From the NCBI GenBank assembly GCA_029204225.1, contig CM055095.1, forward strand, positions 36,295,078 to 36,359,077: 64,000 nucleotides of DNA, given 5' to 3'. The notes under the pieces were generated by a model. It saw only the letters and a list, made by a program, of their open reading frames with translations. It was not told the DNA's origin and ran no database searches. The position numbers and the translations under genes are program-made. Below, in pieces: positions 32,111 through 44,567 of this stretch (positions within the stretch are counted from its first letter, which is position 1; every line of letters begins with the position of its first letter). This DNA is from Diphasiastrum complanatum. Its lineage: Eukaryota; Streptophyta; Lycopodiopsida; Lycopodiales; Lycopodiaceae.

Positions 32111-35100
32111 GAATTCTTGGAGAGAAAACTGGTGGTATGGGACATCAATAATTTCAAAAGGACATTATATTAGAGGTATGAAAGGACTCATAATTATATG
32201 TCTTGGCAATTGCAGTACTCCTACAGTTGAATTTCTTGATAATCTCCACATGGTTGATCATCAAAGCAATTTTAGATGCTCCAGAGAATTTCTGAAATGT
32301 GTGTTATGCCTTGGGATTGTAATGTTGAATAGAAAGGATCTTCATGTGATGCATATGCAGGATTTGAAATAGTTACAATCATGAGAAGGTAGTGAAAGTT
32401 GATCTGACCACCTGGGAGGGATTAGGGATTGACATTCAAACCGAAGTAGTGGATTGGATGGAGGCCTTAGCCACTATCAATTGCTTAAATTCTATGGTAA
32501 ATCATTCAAGTAATAATTCTTCCATGCAATCTGACATAGCCAAGAAAAACGAAGTTCTAGATTTGATAAAACAAGAAGTGATTAAAAAAAAATGTCGAGT
32601 GATGTCGTAATATGTGCTACATTTCATAAAAGCACTATGTAAATCAGTACTAGAAGTATCTAATTTAGTTATACAAACTTGTCTACAATGGTGTTACACC
32701 TAAATCTTGCCATATAATGTGTTATGTGATCTGCTCCCCATGCACTTTGAACTACATCAACAAATTCACTGGTTGTTTTCTATATCATTTGTACATCAGT
32801 GTTTAAACATTTATCTTTTTTGAAATATATTCACCATGTTGTCAAGCCTTTTCCAAAATTCTGCTTCGAGTAGCTGAGTAGAACCTCATTTCTCAAAATC
32901 TTGAGTTGCAGCAACTATATATTTCCAAACTGAGTATTGAATTTTGGATTCTTTTCCATAATAATTTGTTAAAAATCTATGAGCTCCGTCTGTGTGATTT
33001 CTAACAATGGTAGGATATGAAGTTCAACTAAATATCCATGAGAGCATGTCACAATCTTCTTTCAACATACCTATAAGAGAAACGATTTTTTTTTTAGCAT
33101 AATATCAACATAGAGATCAGATTATCCATAAAGAATCTATAAAAGAGCAACTATATCTGAAAAGTTGCCAACTAGCTTTTTTGCTTTCTTCACCGAACCC
33201 TACATAGGTAATCCGAAACATTATGCATAGCTGCTGAAAAATAGAAAAAAATTTAAAATTTCATGATACGAACTCTTACAAACCGATTCCATGATACGAA
33301 CTCTTACTTCAGTGTGGAGATTATGACAAGAACTACAAATATATTATGCATGGCATATAGTAATACACAACAACTAATATAACCTTTTACAATCGTTTCA
33401 AACATGTCGAATGAATATTCAGATCAACTATGATTCACAATATTAATCAAGTCACTAATACACTACGAACCCATTTGTTAACTGGTATGGAAACTAGCAT
33501 AAATTGCAACCAAACATACTCCAACTGACAGGAACTGCATACAAAAAATAAATGATTACGGAAAATGACATAGATGAAACGAACTGAAAATAGATAAAGC
33601 CATGATGCCTATTTGTGAGTGCATATGCATGTAGCCGAAAAGCGAGGAAGTGTAGTTATGAATGCTTCAATTGATTCTACTATGTTTGCCACTTTGCTTC
33701 TGTCCTTTGCCAAGTAATGAGGTAGACAATCGATCACTCAGGTAAACAGATGTTGTAGGATTTGTAGGTCGCCAGAAAATTCTAACAAAGGGCCACAAGC
33801 AGATGCCATACTTCATATGTTTGAAAACATAGGCACAAATGACCATAGGTAGATATCTCAGAAGGCCGCAGATTCGATCCTAACCTAGGTAGGGCGGATA
33901 GGGCCAGAAATGAGCTCACAGACGAGGTTTATAATTAGGTAGAACGCCACAAAATGCAAGGTTCATGCTACACATAAGAGTGCTTAGAATCTAAACCCTA
34001 AACCCTTAAACCATTAGAAGAGTTTGATGTAATGTTATGTTCTTTGTAGATAATGTTTTTAGGACCAAGTTTGTGGTTGCTTTCTGAGTAACAATTTACA
34101 AATTTGTAAGATTGGCCTCCAAACTAGCGATGGACAGATTGGATCTACTTACAAATTAGTGGTCCTATTGTATTATAAATGCACAAAAATAGACAACTAA
34201 AAGATGCCCAAAAATCTCAATAATCAACAATTTCAAGGCTTGTAGATCTGCGACTGTCGAGAGCCTAATACAGGGCTTACTTTCCTATGACCTACACTTA
34301 GGAAAGTGCCATGTAGACAAATGACGGATTGTTAGGAGATAGTGTTAGGATAGCCGTAGGTAGGGTAACAGGATTGGGTAAGTACATGTTGTAGAATAGA
34401 CAAGAACTGCAACCAAAAGCTCAGAACAACTTACTTGGATTATGATTACAGATTGACTGGTTACATTGCCAGTTCGCTTCCACGGGGGGCCACTACCGTG
34501 CAGATAATTGTATCCTCAAAGATAAAAACTATGGCCATTATTACGTGGCTGCATTGAGATAGTATACAATACAAAAGAAAAAGAAAACGAAATATACAAT
34601 ACAAGGAAGATAGTATACAAGAAAAAGTTACAAAGAAAGAAATCTTAGTTGCACATAACAAAACAAAACAATTGTACTTGGAATGAGGCAAATCAAATTG
34701 ACAAAGTTGAGAAGAAGCGCCAAAAGCCGATCTCCAATAATCTCCTGTAGGAAAAAAAAAATGAAAAAACCCTAGAAAAATAACGCAACTTTGAGAAGTC
34801 AGTCACGAGCGTCGGATTCCAACATCTGTATTATTTGTCGGAATCTTACGTCCGCTTTATGTTTTTTTATGCACAGATAGGTGACGTCGAATTTCGAAAT
34901 GGGACGTCGGATTCTGACAAATTTATTGTGCGTCGGAATCCAACGTCCGTACAAAAAAAAAATTCGACAAATTTTTCTTTTTCAGCAATTTTTTTCCAAC
35001 TGATTATAAATATTTTTTGAATCCGTCGGAACCTTGTGTTGGAAATCATGTATTTTGTTGTTGTGTTTGAAGAGCTCTACACCTATTCTCCATTCTACGA

Positions 35101-35400
35101 ATGGAATCTCCGTTCTAGCTTTCCACGCACGGGTAGACACCATTTTTTTATAGGAAAAAGATAAAAAATCTAGAGTGCTACTGTAAAATCTGGAGAAAAA
35201 CGCTTTGTGCACAAAAATCAGAAAATCGCTGAAGAATCTGCTGGTAGCAATAACAACGATGGTCAAAAAAAGTGGTGGAAGAGACAAGTAGAGGAGGTTT
35301 AATCGCTCTAAATTTGCATGACGTCAACCTAGGACAACTAATATTCTCGTTTGAATAATCGCCAGAAATATTAATGGTAGGTGTGCAGCAACCGTTTATG
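32111..35400. other. Mostly unrecognised; weak inverted repeat at 34810-34960
   Basis: No domain is recognisable in the small open frames (for instance 32392-32610). Around 34811-34955, 'gcgtcggattccaac' and 'gtcggaatccaacgtccg' words occur in both orientations, suggesting a decayed foldback repeat. A short CCCTAAA-like word lies near 33995. Confidence 0.3.
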
Positions 35401-37200
35401 TCAAAATAAGGATGTTCTATTCAAGATGATGATGCTGTTATGATCTTGCTTTCTTCTCTTCCAAAGTCCTATGAGCACTTTGTGGTGATGATCTCCACAC
35501 AACTCGACCTCACTCTTCAAAAGGTGATCGATCATCTTCTTCAAGAAGAAATGCGGAGAAAAACCAGCGGCCTGTCCATCAAAGACAAATCCATGGCCCT
35601 GCACAACAAGAAGAAATACTATTCCAAGGGCAAGAATCAAGTGCAGCAGCAATAGCAGAAGCCTCACACTCAAGGTGAGCATGGTGGATTACGCAAGAAG
35701 CTTTTCTACAGATATTGCAAAAGAGCTAATCACCACATCAAGAAGTGTCGCATCAGGATCTACAACAAGACAAAGAAGCAACTTTAGCAGCAGCAGCCAG
35801 ACTCCTCCAACATGGTGGAATTCAAGGAGCTAGACACACATTTGTTAATGGCTTACAACAATAGTGAAGACTGTGATAGTTGGTACCTGGACAGCGGCGC
35901 TACGCAACACATGACCTCTCACAAGGAATGGTTTACGGAGTACACAGCTCACAACAAAGACCAATTCATCTACCTCGGAATTCTAGCACCATACGCGTGG
36001 AAGGCAAAGGAGCAGTGAAGATCAGCTTCAACAACGATCTGTCCATTTGTGTTCCCAACGTCCTTCACGTTCCTCAGTTATCAAAGAATCTGTTATCAGT
36101 CTCTAAGATAACTAATGAGGCTACACTATTACTTTTTTATCTAAGCAGTATACAATACTTGAGGAAGATACTACTCTGACTACATGCACTAGAGTCAGAA
36201 ATCTTTACGTACTCTCTAATTCAGTTGCATTAGCTAGTATCTCTAATGAAAATGTAAACAAAAGTGCTGTTTTGTGGCATAGTCGATTTGGACACGTGAA
36301 TACAAGATCACTTTCTTATATGCATTGTAATAATTTAGTTGATGGTTTGAATTTTCCGTCTTCATTAGATAGGAAATTTTTTTTTTGTGAATCATGCATC
36401 TATGGGAAGCACTCTAGAAGCAAGTTTCCAAAATCACACTCCATCAAAACAAAGCATGTATTAGATCTTGTACATAGTGATCTCTGTGGTCCAATGCCAA
36501 CCCCGTCATTAGAAGATGCAATCTATTTTATCACCTTCATAGATGATTATTCTAGATGGTCTACAACCATGTTCATTAAGAAGCCTTTGAAAGCTTCAAA
36601 AGATTCAAGGCCATGGATGAGACACAAACGTCTAAGAAAGTGAAGGCACTCCAAACTGATGGTGGCGACGAATACATCTCTAACGAGATTTTTGACTACA
36701 TGGCTAAACATGGTATTAGAAGATAATTCACGACTTCCTATTCACCTCAACAAAACGGAATTGTAGAAAGGAAGAATCGAACTCTTCTCAACTCAGCCAG
36801 ATCCATGTTACATCAAGCACACCTACCTGCGAAGTTCTGGGCAGAAGCTACTGCCACAGCTTGTTACGTGCAGAACAGATCCAACATCAAAGCCGTCAAC
36901 AACAAGACTCCTCATAAAGTTTGGCATGAGCACAAGCCTAGTGTCAGCCATTTAAAAATCTTTGGTTGTATATGTTTTGTTCACATTCCTAAACAACTTA
37001 GGAAGAAGCTGGATCATAGGACAAATAAGTTTATGATCCATCCACCAATGTAGTATTTGTCTCTAGGGATGTAATATTTCAAGAACATACATATTATGAT
37101 TTCAAACAGCCATCGATAAACGATGCTATGTCATTTCACCCTATTTTACGTAGCATGGATTCTTCTAACGTTGATGTTCCTTCTATAGTGTCATGTACTT
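35401..37200 (+). mobile_element. Copia gag-protease-integrase fragment
   Basis: Gag end (LLSSLPKSYEHFV, IDHLLQEEMRR), a knuckle lacking its first Cys (YRYCKRANHHIKKC), protease WYLDSGATQHMTS, pre-integrase (LSKNLLSVSKIT), integrase zinc finger (LWHSRFGHVN, CESCIYGK) and core (DLVHSDLCGPM, FIDDYSRW). A frame change near 36590 follows, then RKNRTLLNSARSML and the post-core KIFGCICFVHIPK. There are several stops. It may be the 5' half of the copia whose RT lies at 46.78-48.5 kb, with the 9-kb TIR element between them, though 350 bp of unassigned DNA precede that element. Confidence 0.85.
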
Positions 37201-37566
37201 TTAGTACATCAGTGCTTTTTAAGACAATATTATATCCATTGTAAGCTTTGTAGGCCGAAAAGGAGCTATTAGCCTTAAGAACAAGGCGGTTCCCGCTTTA
37301 GGCCCTTCAAAGTAACTAATAAGGATAATAGGCCAATAAGGGCCCAAATGCAGTTTGAATAATACTTAACAAGGGGTAACTATCCCTCAAGATAGTTAAG
37401 TTAAGCTAAGTAAGAGCATTGTCTATAACTAGGCAAGTCATTTTGTGAATCTTTTGGCTCATTTGCAAGTGAGAGCTTCTAGCTTCCTTGTGAATGTGAG
37501 CCATAAGGATCTCCATTGCTAGGTCTCATGTGCCCTATCCACATGAATCAATGCTCCATTTCATTA

Positions 37567-37599
37567 GGGGAAATATGGGCTCAAAATGGGCCCTTTAAG
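37567..37599 (+). repeat. Left TIR of the 9.0-kb element
   Basis: Starts GGGGAAATATGGG and contains CTCAAAATGGGCCCTTT. TA precedes it at 37565-37566. Confidence 0.85.
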
Positions 37600-37986
37600 A
37601 AATATCACTTTAGAGAGAGGTTACGTAGAGAGAGAATGCAAACCGGTAACTTTTGGTCGTCGTTTTCCGAGTTTTCGGCCTTGCCCGACGTTTAACTAGT
37701 ATGGTTAACTTCAGACAATGGTTAGTTTAGCATGAGATGTAATAACTTCTCTTCATGCTCGTTCCAAAATTTGGGACTAGAGCTTTAAGACTGAAAATCT
37801 TGGTGTGCTCAATGCAAAAACTGAAACGGGAGAGGCAAAACTTTTGAAATCACTATATGCTTATAGTGAAATATGAGGCGGGACGATTTTTCAATGCCAC
37901 ATAAACATTACAAAAGTAAGGAATGTTAGATCTATTCATATTGATTTATTGTAGGTACATTCATTTACATGATTGTAGCTTTAACA

Positions 37987-39830
37987 ATGGCAATGTTCCA
38001 TTTGCATGTTGCTCTTCCAATGGAATGCACTCCAATTATTAAGAAAAATGGGAAAGTTGTAGAGAATGTTGCAGCAACAGTTAGAGAATTGAGAATGAAT
38101 AATCATATGAATATAGATTTGTGAGTGGATGGATCAATTTATCCTAATGATCCAGCTACCAATTTGTGTCCAGATTTCAAGTCTGTAACTCATCTTCTCA
38201 GATATGTATGTGAAGGAAATAGCGGATTACTTGGATATTGTCAAAGGTTGCGTGACATTGGAATGCATAGCATATATTGTCTGAATCAACAATTACAGTT
38301 TGCTAATCAACAATTGCAACATGCAAATCAACAATTGCTTCATTATGTGCAACACACTAGTGCTGAAAACAATGCACTCAAGAATGCTATGTCAGAGTTG
38401 AATGCAATTGTCGCTACTCTTCGAGGATCAAACCAAGAAATGTTAGAATCCATGGAAAAGTTGTGATCCGAGAGTTTAAAATCTACTGTTGATCTAAAAG
38501 TTATCAATAAGACAATGATGAAGAGAAAAAAAAAAAAAGAGTACCGATGAAGAATATTGATGACCTATCTACACATAGTGGCAATCAGAAAAAAAGAATC
38601 TGAACATTCAAGTATGTTTTCATCTAAATTGTTTATTTGATTTGTATATGCCATTTAAGTTTGATTTGCACTTGATAACATGGATTATTTATTTATTAAA
38701 CATAATTTGAGTTTCATATGTTTGTTGCAGATCATGTTTGGTGGCAAAGAACTATTTAACAGATCGTTCATGCATTGGATCATCTTTAAGTCATGTTTTA
38801 CCAAGAGAGTCAACAAAGAAAATGATAAAAAATACTCGGTTTGAAAAAATGAAAAATGAAATTGTAGAGACTATTTTGATTAAGGTTCAATCATACTTGG
38901 ATGCGAATGTAATACAAGGTGCATGTGATGTATCTAGAATTAGCAGAAATGATTCTACTTTTTTTAGAATAGTTAAAGAAGCTTTTTCCCAAGTGATGGT
39001 GAAGAAAATTAATCTTCCGCGTCCATATCGGGTAAGATTAGTTAGAAATTTTTATAATGACGAAATGTTCAAAGTAGTTGGCCAACCACTTCATATAACT
39101 GAATTATACAAATCAGAATATGGTGAGCTCAATTACAACGATTGCAATAATATTTTCCTTGATATTGAAAATGTTCTAAAATACATTATTCGATTCTATA
39201 AACTAGACAAACATCAAGTAAATGGAAAGATCATTATTATAATAAAATTGGATGAATCTGAAATCATCAAGAGTCAGAAGTTGGAACGTGTGGGTGTCAC
39301 TTTGATGAACAAAATTTCAGATACAGATGATCGAACGTTTAGTGTTCAATCGGAAAATCACATATGGTGGTTGACGGCATTCTAGGTATACATTTCAATT
39401 TTCATTTAGAATATCTATATTAACAATTCATACCTTGCCAATTTTTACTGAAATGTCATGTATTACTTGTTTCTCTACAGGTCTTGAAAGAGGACCATAA
39501 AATACTATCATGGATATTTTCAAGAACAAATTATGGCGAGATTATAAAGAGACATTTGGAAGGTGAGAAATTTACAGTCGAAAACCATGGAAGTTTTCAA
39601 ATTCAATGGCACCTTGCAGGGGATTTGAAAACATTAAAATGTATGTATAATGTCTCTCATGGGGCAACATCAAAGCATCCATGTCTTTATTGCATGCATT
39701 AGAGAAAATTTAAGATTCAGACGGTTGGTATTGTCATGAAGGAATAATCTCCTTTCATATGGATCCAAAAATTCTAAATTTTTCTTCTTGCTCATATCAA
39801 TGTAACTCGAATAAAGGGCCATTGCAGATG
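37987..39830 (+). pseudogene. DDE-transposase-like gene, decayed and truncated
   Basis: Exon 1 (ATG 37987 to 38466) has a Gln/Asn-rich heptad stretch (NQQLQFANQQLQHANQQLL), a likely coiled coil. Exon 2 starts near 38732 and runs to 39385 with IIIIIKLDESEIIKSQKL and FSVQSENHIWWLTAF. Exon 3 from 39481 has FQIQWHLAGDLKTLKC and HPCLYCMH. An Asp in each of the last two blocks, plus a CxxC, fits the RNase-H-fold core of a transposase family. No third acidic residue was found before the gene runs into the neighbouring minus-strand gene. TGA at 38122, TAG at 39383 and TAG at 39700 each become sense if C replaces T. A shift near 39715 continues into DGWYCHEGIISFHMD. Confidence 0.55.
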
Positions 39831-39882
39831 ATCTTTTCGTAGTCTCAAAAGGTGTTAGGCAAGCATGCCAAGAGCCGTAGTC

Positions 39883-41259
39883 TTACTCAAGAAATGAAAT
39901 ACAATATCTATAACCCAATATCTTAATAGCCAAATCTGTCTTCACAAAAATTATTTTATATGTTCCTCTTGCATACTTATGGCCTCCTAAACAAACTGAT
40001 AATGATTTGATGGCCATAATGACAGTGGTTGCATATGGATTATAAGATGAATGATATATACAAATCTCATTATTTTGAAAGTTTTTCAAATAATGAGATA
40101 GAGAAACATCTTTTCTCCTAGCTGATACACCTCGGACGTCTCCATGTCTCATACCAAAGGCATCTACTTCAATAGCATCCTGTAAACGAGAAAAGAAAAT
40201 AAATTTAAAATGATACACAACACTGCAAACTCAATAAGAAAACTGAACAATATCAATACCAATATAATATCTACTTACCAGATCATAATCACCATAATCA
40301 ACGACGTTTGATCTGTTGATGTCATGTCCTCCAATGGCCTCTACATTTTCGGAGGGGATATATCTAGCCCTAGGAAGATATCTTTTTTGAAATTCCAAAA
40401 ATTCCTCCTCTGTAGGCAAAGTCTTTTCATAGGCTTTAGATTTTTCAATCATGGCCTCCAAGGCCTCATTGCCAGATTTCCAATTGTCATCTTTATCATA
40501 ATCTATCTCACTTTCAAAGTCATCATATGAGTAATCAACAATGTCAGAAAATTCTGATAAATTTTTGAGAGAGGATTTCATCCTCTCTTAAATTCAATAC
40601 ATCTTCTATATCATTAAATGAAATATAACATTCATTATTTATAAAATATAAAGAAACATCGAGTAGAGTTAATTGATTAACAGGAGATGCAGATGGAAGA
40701 GAATCAGAGAGGATTATAGAACGAGGGAAGTTTTTTAATAATCTGAAGTCACGGAAGCTTCAACTTTAACCCCTATATCAGTATCTGCATCAGTTACATC
40801 AACTGGAGTAGGTGTAGATGTTTCGATCAATGGAACAATTGAAGATTCAACCGACTCATCATATGGAATTTCAGCAGATATGTAGAACACAAAAGCCATT
40901 CCTTTGATTAGAAAGCGACATATTTTTTTGTGGATATCACAATATATATTTCTTTTGAAATGGTCATGCAAGGTAGAGTACTTTCTATTGTGTTTTTGCT
41001 TAGAGGATGGTTGGGAATGTACAAGGTCCTGAAAATGAACGAAACAAAAATTATCTATATCCAAAATAGGAGTACTACTAATCTGAAAAAAATTATGAAG
41101 ATAAGAAATTAAATTATAACGATTCTCATAAACTAGCTTATCGATATCGAAGGGAGCAAAAAAAATACTAGTAGAATGCCCTAATTTGTCAGATGGAATC
41201 TAACTCGTATTAAAAAAATCCATAAGTTTGTCATCTGAGGCCATGGAGGAACTAGCCAT
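39883..41259 (-). pseudogene. Unrecognised multi-exon gene of the TIR element
   Basis: The minus-strand start MASSSMASDDKLMDFFNT (41259) is followed by a TAG, then IPSDKLGHSTSIFFAPFD, VYENRYNLISYLHNFF and an acidic segment (TDADTDIGVKVEASVTSDY near 40740). Another exon (40581-40280) has SEIDYDKDDNWKSGNEALE and ends at a GTAAGT donor. The final exon (about 40180-39883) encodes AIEVDAFGMRHGDVRGVSAR, YNPYATTVIMAIKSLSVCLG and stops at 39883. It converges on the DDE-like gene and diverges from the H3-like gene. Family unknown. Confidence 0.5.
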
Positions 41260-42102
41260 ATTGAATCTGATATCGGTGCGATGCGTCAGATAGATATCGG
41301 TAGAGGAATAAAACAAAGTGCGTGCACTGATCCGATATGGTAAGGCCGAGAATGAAATTTTCCAAAAAGCACTGGTCAAAAGTGGCTGATATCGATTTGG
41401 CGCACCTGAATGATTGCGAGCATGCACAACAAGGGATGGCGCGCGTCGATTCAATATCGAGAGAATGAAGAAAAACAAGAAGACTAGAGAGTTTAGAATA
41501 AAAGACTACGGAATCGAAATATGGAAAGTGGTGCACATACTTATAGCCAATTCCTGTTGATCACAGTCATATATTTATCAAATAATGAATTGTGATTTAT
41601 AGCCTATATTTATCCACCAATAAGAATGAGACTAATTTGTACCTACGTCGAAATACATTAACTAGTCTAGTACTAGATTCAACAAATCATCATTAGACCT
41701 GCGCCAGAATACATTAAATAGACAATCATTAGTCTCCTAGAATAATCATTAAAAAAATTATAAATAATTGATTAATGGAAATCATTGAAAAACGTGAACG
41801 AGAAGAATTATTACAATCTCTCGTCCTATTTAAGCACCGTAAAGACGAAATTTTTTCTTTTGAGATAATGTTCATTCAGAACATTTTCATAAGTCTTTCA
41901 TTATGCGGTATGATTTTTCTGCGTATGGGATATCGGATCAGCGTGCCTGACAGATGATGTATTTGCTGCATTTGGACTGCGCGCGTCGAATCGCTATTCC
42001 AGGACCAAAATACTATCGACTCAGGTATCGCTTCGACACGTCCGACCTGAGGTCTGATCATGAAATCAACATTATCGCATGCTGATCCGCTACTACACAG
42101 TA
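41260..42102. promoter_or_regulatory. Divergent intergenic region with repeated GATATCGG motifs
   Basis: It lies between the minus-strand gene and the H3-like gene. GATATCGG occurs at about 41269, 41293 and 41929, GATATCGATTTGGCGC at about 41388, and CCGATATGG (partial) near 41330. The stretches GCGCGCGTCGATTC and GCGCGCGTCGAATC appear near 41440 and 41982. One more GATATCGG lies at 43670 inside the H3-like gene. Shared motifs on both sides suggest common control or binding by an element protein; this is inference. Confidence 0.4.
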
Positions 42103-44140
42103 ATGGCGCGGACCAAGCAGACAGCACGAGGGCATTCAAGTAAAATACCAATTTTAGGTGCGGGTCAGGAAAATTCACAACCACCACCTCGTCCACCACC
42201 ACCTCCTCCTAGGCCAAGGGGCAGAAGAAGAGACTCACCCTGGCTCAAGCATATTCGGAAGCTTCAGAAGACAAATAATCTTCTGATTCTGAAATCTCAC
42301 ATACAGAGGTCCATCAGGTAGGCGACAAGAAGTCTATCTACAGATGCAAGATGGATGGTAACGGCAATTGAGACGCTGCACACAGCATATGAGGATTTCC
42401 AGGTGAAATTTTTTTCTGATACTGTTGTTGCAGCTGTCCATGCCAAGAGAGTGACCATCATGCCCAAGGATTTCAACATTGTGTTCAGGCTTTGGGACAT
42501 ATATGACAAGTTTGCTGAATACTTTAGACATGCTCCTTCCTCTCCTTCAAAACAAGATTCAGAGAGGAGAAAACGAAAGCAATCTCAACCAACTCGGCTT
42601 GTTATTCGTATACAGAGCGGGAGTGTTTCAAAGAAGAGGAGGTCTCGCGACCCTCCATCTAAAGCGAGGGATTTTTCTAAGCCATCTCCTTTGAATACTA
42701 TTCTTTCTTCTAGGCATTCTCCTCCTAATTCTCCTCCTAAGTCTCCTTCTTCTCCTTCCACTCCATCTTTAACTTCTCCTGCTAAATCTTCCTCTCCTAA
42801 CCAATCTCCACCTCCTAAATCTCCTCCTCCTCCTAAACTCGTAAATATTAGTTCACGTCCTCCTGTTGTTGGAAGCGATTTAGATGATTTTGTTAGTGTA
42901 AAGGTAGAAGCAATTTTGAATGACAATTCCTTATGCGGTTTATCAGTGTTACTTCCGTCACCCCCTACACTTGCATGACCAATTGTTAAACACGTATCTT
43001 AAAGGTTTAGGTCCTCGATACAGTTTTAGAATGCTGAAGACCAATGCTGGTCTCCCCCTTTCTAGTTTAGATACTGGTGAATTAGAAAGTAGGGATAAAA
43101 TGCTAGGGGACAATGTAGGAGGTGGGGCAATTCAGTACTGGATGGAGTTCTTTTAGATCCCATTGTTTATAGATATTGCATTGTTTTCCCTTCAATTCAT
43201 GGCAGCATTTGATTTCCCTAATTTCAAAAGTTTGCACGATGATATGCTCCAATATGTCAGACTGGGGACTTTAATTCTCGTGCTGCCATACATAACAAAG
43301 AAAGTGTCTATTTTTCAGATTTTATTTTATTGAATTTTTTACACATTGATTCTCATAAATTTTTTGTTTTCAAATTTCGGTGATCATTGGAGCTTATACA
43401 TGTTGTCCTTGTACGTCAATGATGAGGGTGTGTAATCCAGTTTGTTTGAAGATGAACTCTATTACACACACACACACAAAATTGCCAAGACCCATATACA
43501 ATAAATACTAGAACTCTTTCCAGTACCAAATGCAAAAGCATACTCGAAGCTGAAAATGGTTGATGCAGAGGTATAAATATTTAATATCCGAGTTCGACGT
43601 GTCCTTGTAGTTATTGATTGGTTTATTTTCTCAACATGAGCGTTGATCTGATATTCAATAAAAAAATTTGATATCGGTTCGATGCGCGCTTGTTTCTGTT
43701 GTAGATTTTATTCTTACATCCTAAGCGTTGATCCAATATCTCATAATGTTCAAATTTGGATTCTACAGTCCTCCCAGCAGGTTGATTCTAGCTGTGGTTG
43801 GTATACCGTATGCAATGCCAAACACTTTTTTAATTGGCTTGCATTACAAGATGGACTTCCAAATTTGAAAGAGGTAATATTCGATTAATTACTTTTAATT
43901 GTATTTTTGTTTTTTCATATACAAACTCCCTTAACTAATCTTTGATTAATTACATTTAACTGTGTTTGTGTTTTTTTTCAGTCTAAATTCCCGAAGGTCT
44001 CCCCAATGGAGATAATGCACTTTAGGATAGAGACCATAAAGCTTGTGATTGAAAATTCATATCCAGTTGCAGTGGCCGAGTGTTCTCCACCCAAGCTACT
44101 TCCAACTGGAGAAATGGATTTAGAGATCATAGATAGTTGA
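42103..44140 (+). pseudogene. Histone H3-like domain followed by Pro/Ser-rich region and Ulp1/C48 protease-like region
   Basis: The frame from ATG 42103 starts ARTKQTAR, identical to the H3 tail through the Lys4 region; the usual Lys9 is Gly. A Pro/Arg-rich stretch follows, then IRKLQKTNNLLI (compare alpha-N of H3), helix-2 material (MVTAIETLHTAYEDFQ) and VHAKRVTIMPKDF at residues 112-124, at H3-like spacing. Residue 73 is TAG (42319-42321), where CAG would restore the reading. Residues about 136-291 are Pro/Ser/Lys-rich (SPPNSPPKSPSSPSTPS). The reading shifts near 42960 to DTGELESRDKMLGDN, then GDHWSLYMLSLYVND (43379-) and SQQVDSSCGWYTVCNA (Cys at 43793). These fit the His, Gln and Cys of Ulp1-type proteases. 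The last exons end at a GTAATA donor (43873) and 43982-44140. This copy is decayed. Confidence 0.75.
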
Positions 44141-44299
44141 TTCTGTTTAGATATTCGTCTCCCTTGATGTGGATGAGACACATGTACAAAATTTTTTAAT
44201 AGAAATATACTTAGTCTTTCTATGGTTGTTCTTACTTGTTAATTTTCCTCTTATCAATTCAGGTTATGATTCATTTATCTTCAATTTCTACTATTTTTT

Positions 44300-44530
44300 G
44301 ACATGTTTGTTTTTCATTGTCTTGGTCTGCCTTGCCTTTACCATGGTCTTTTTTGGATAAGTTCAGAATGATGATCTGATCGAACCTTTGCCATAACCAA
44401 TCCAAACATGCGACATTCGTTCACTTAGATTTGTTGCAGCAAAGCTTTGATCAGATCATCATCTGAACATATCCAAATATGTCAAGACAAGGACAATACA
44501 GACCAAGGCAATGAAAACCAAAAATACAAC
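44300..44530. repeat. Foldback repeat inside the TIR element
   Basis: Left 44300-44391 and right 44437-44530 are inverted copies. The best part pairs 'gatgatctgatc' near 44371 with 'gatcagatcatcatc' near 44450, and 'tcattgtcttggtctg' with 'cagaccaaggcaatga'. It may be a MITE that entered just 3' of the H3-like gene. Confidence 0.75.
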
Positions 44531-44567
44531 CGATATATACGAGACTTCAACAAGGGCAAGCGTCGAT

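Noticed and set aside
42585-42926. Gly/Glu-rich minus-strand protein
   Set aside because: It is the antisense of the Pro/Ser-rich region in the H3-like gene.
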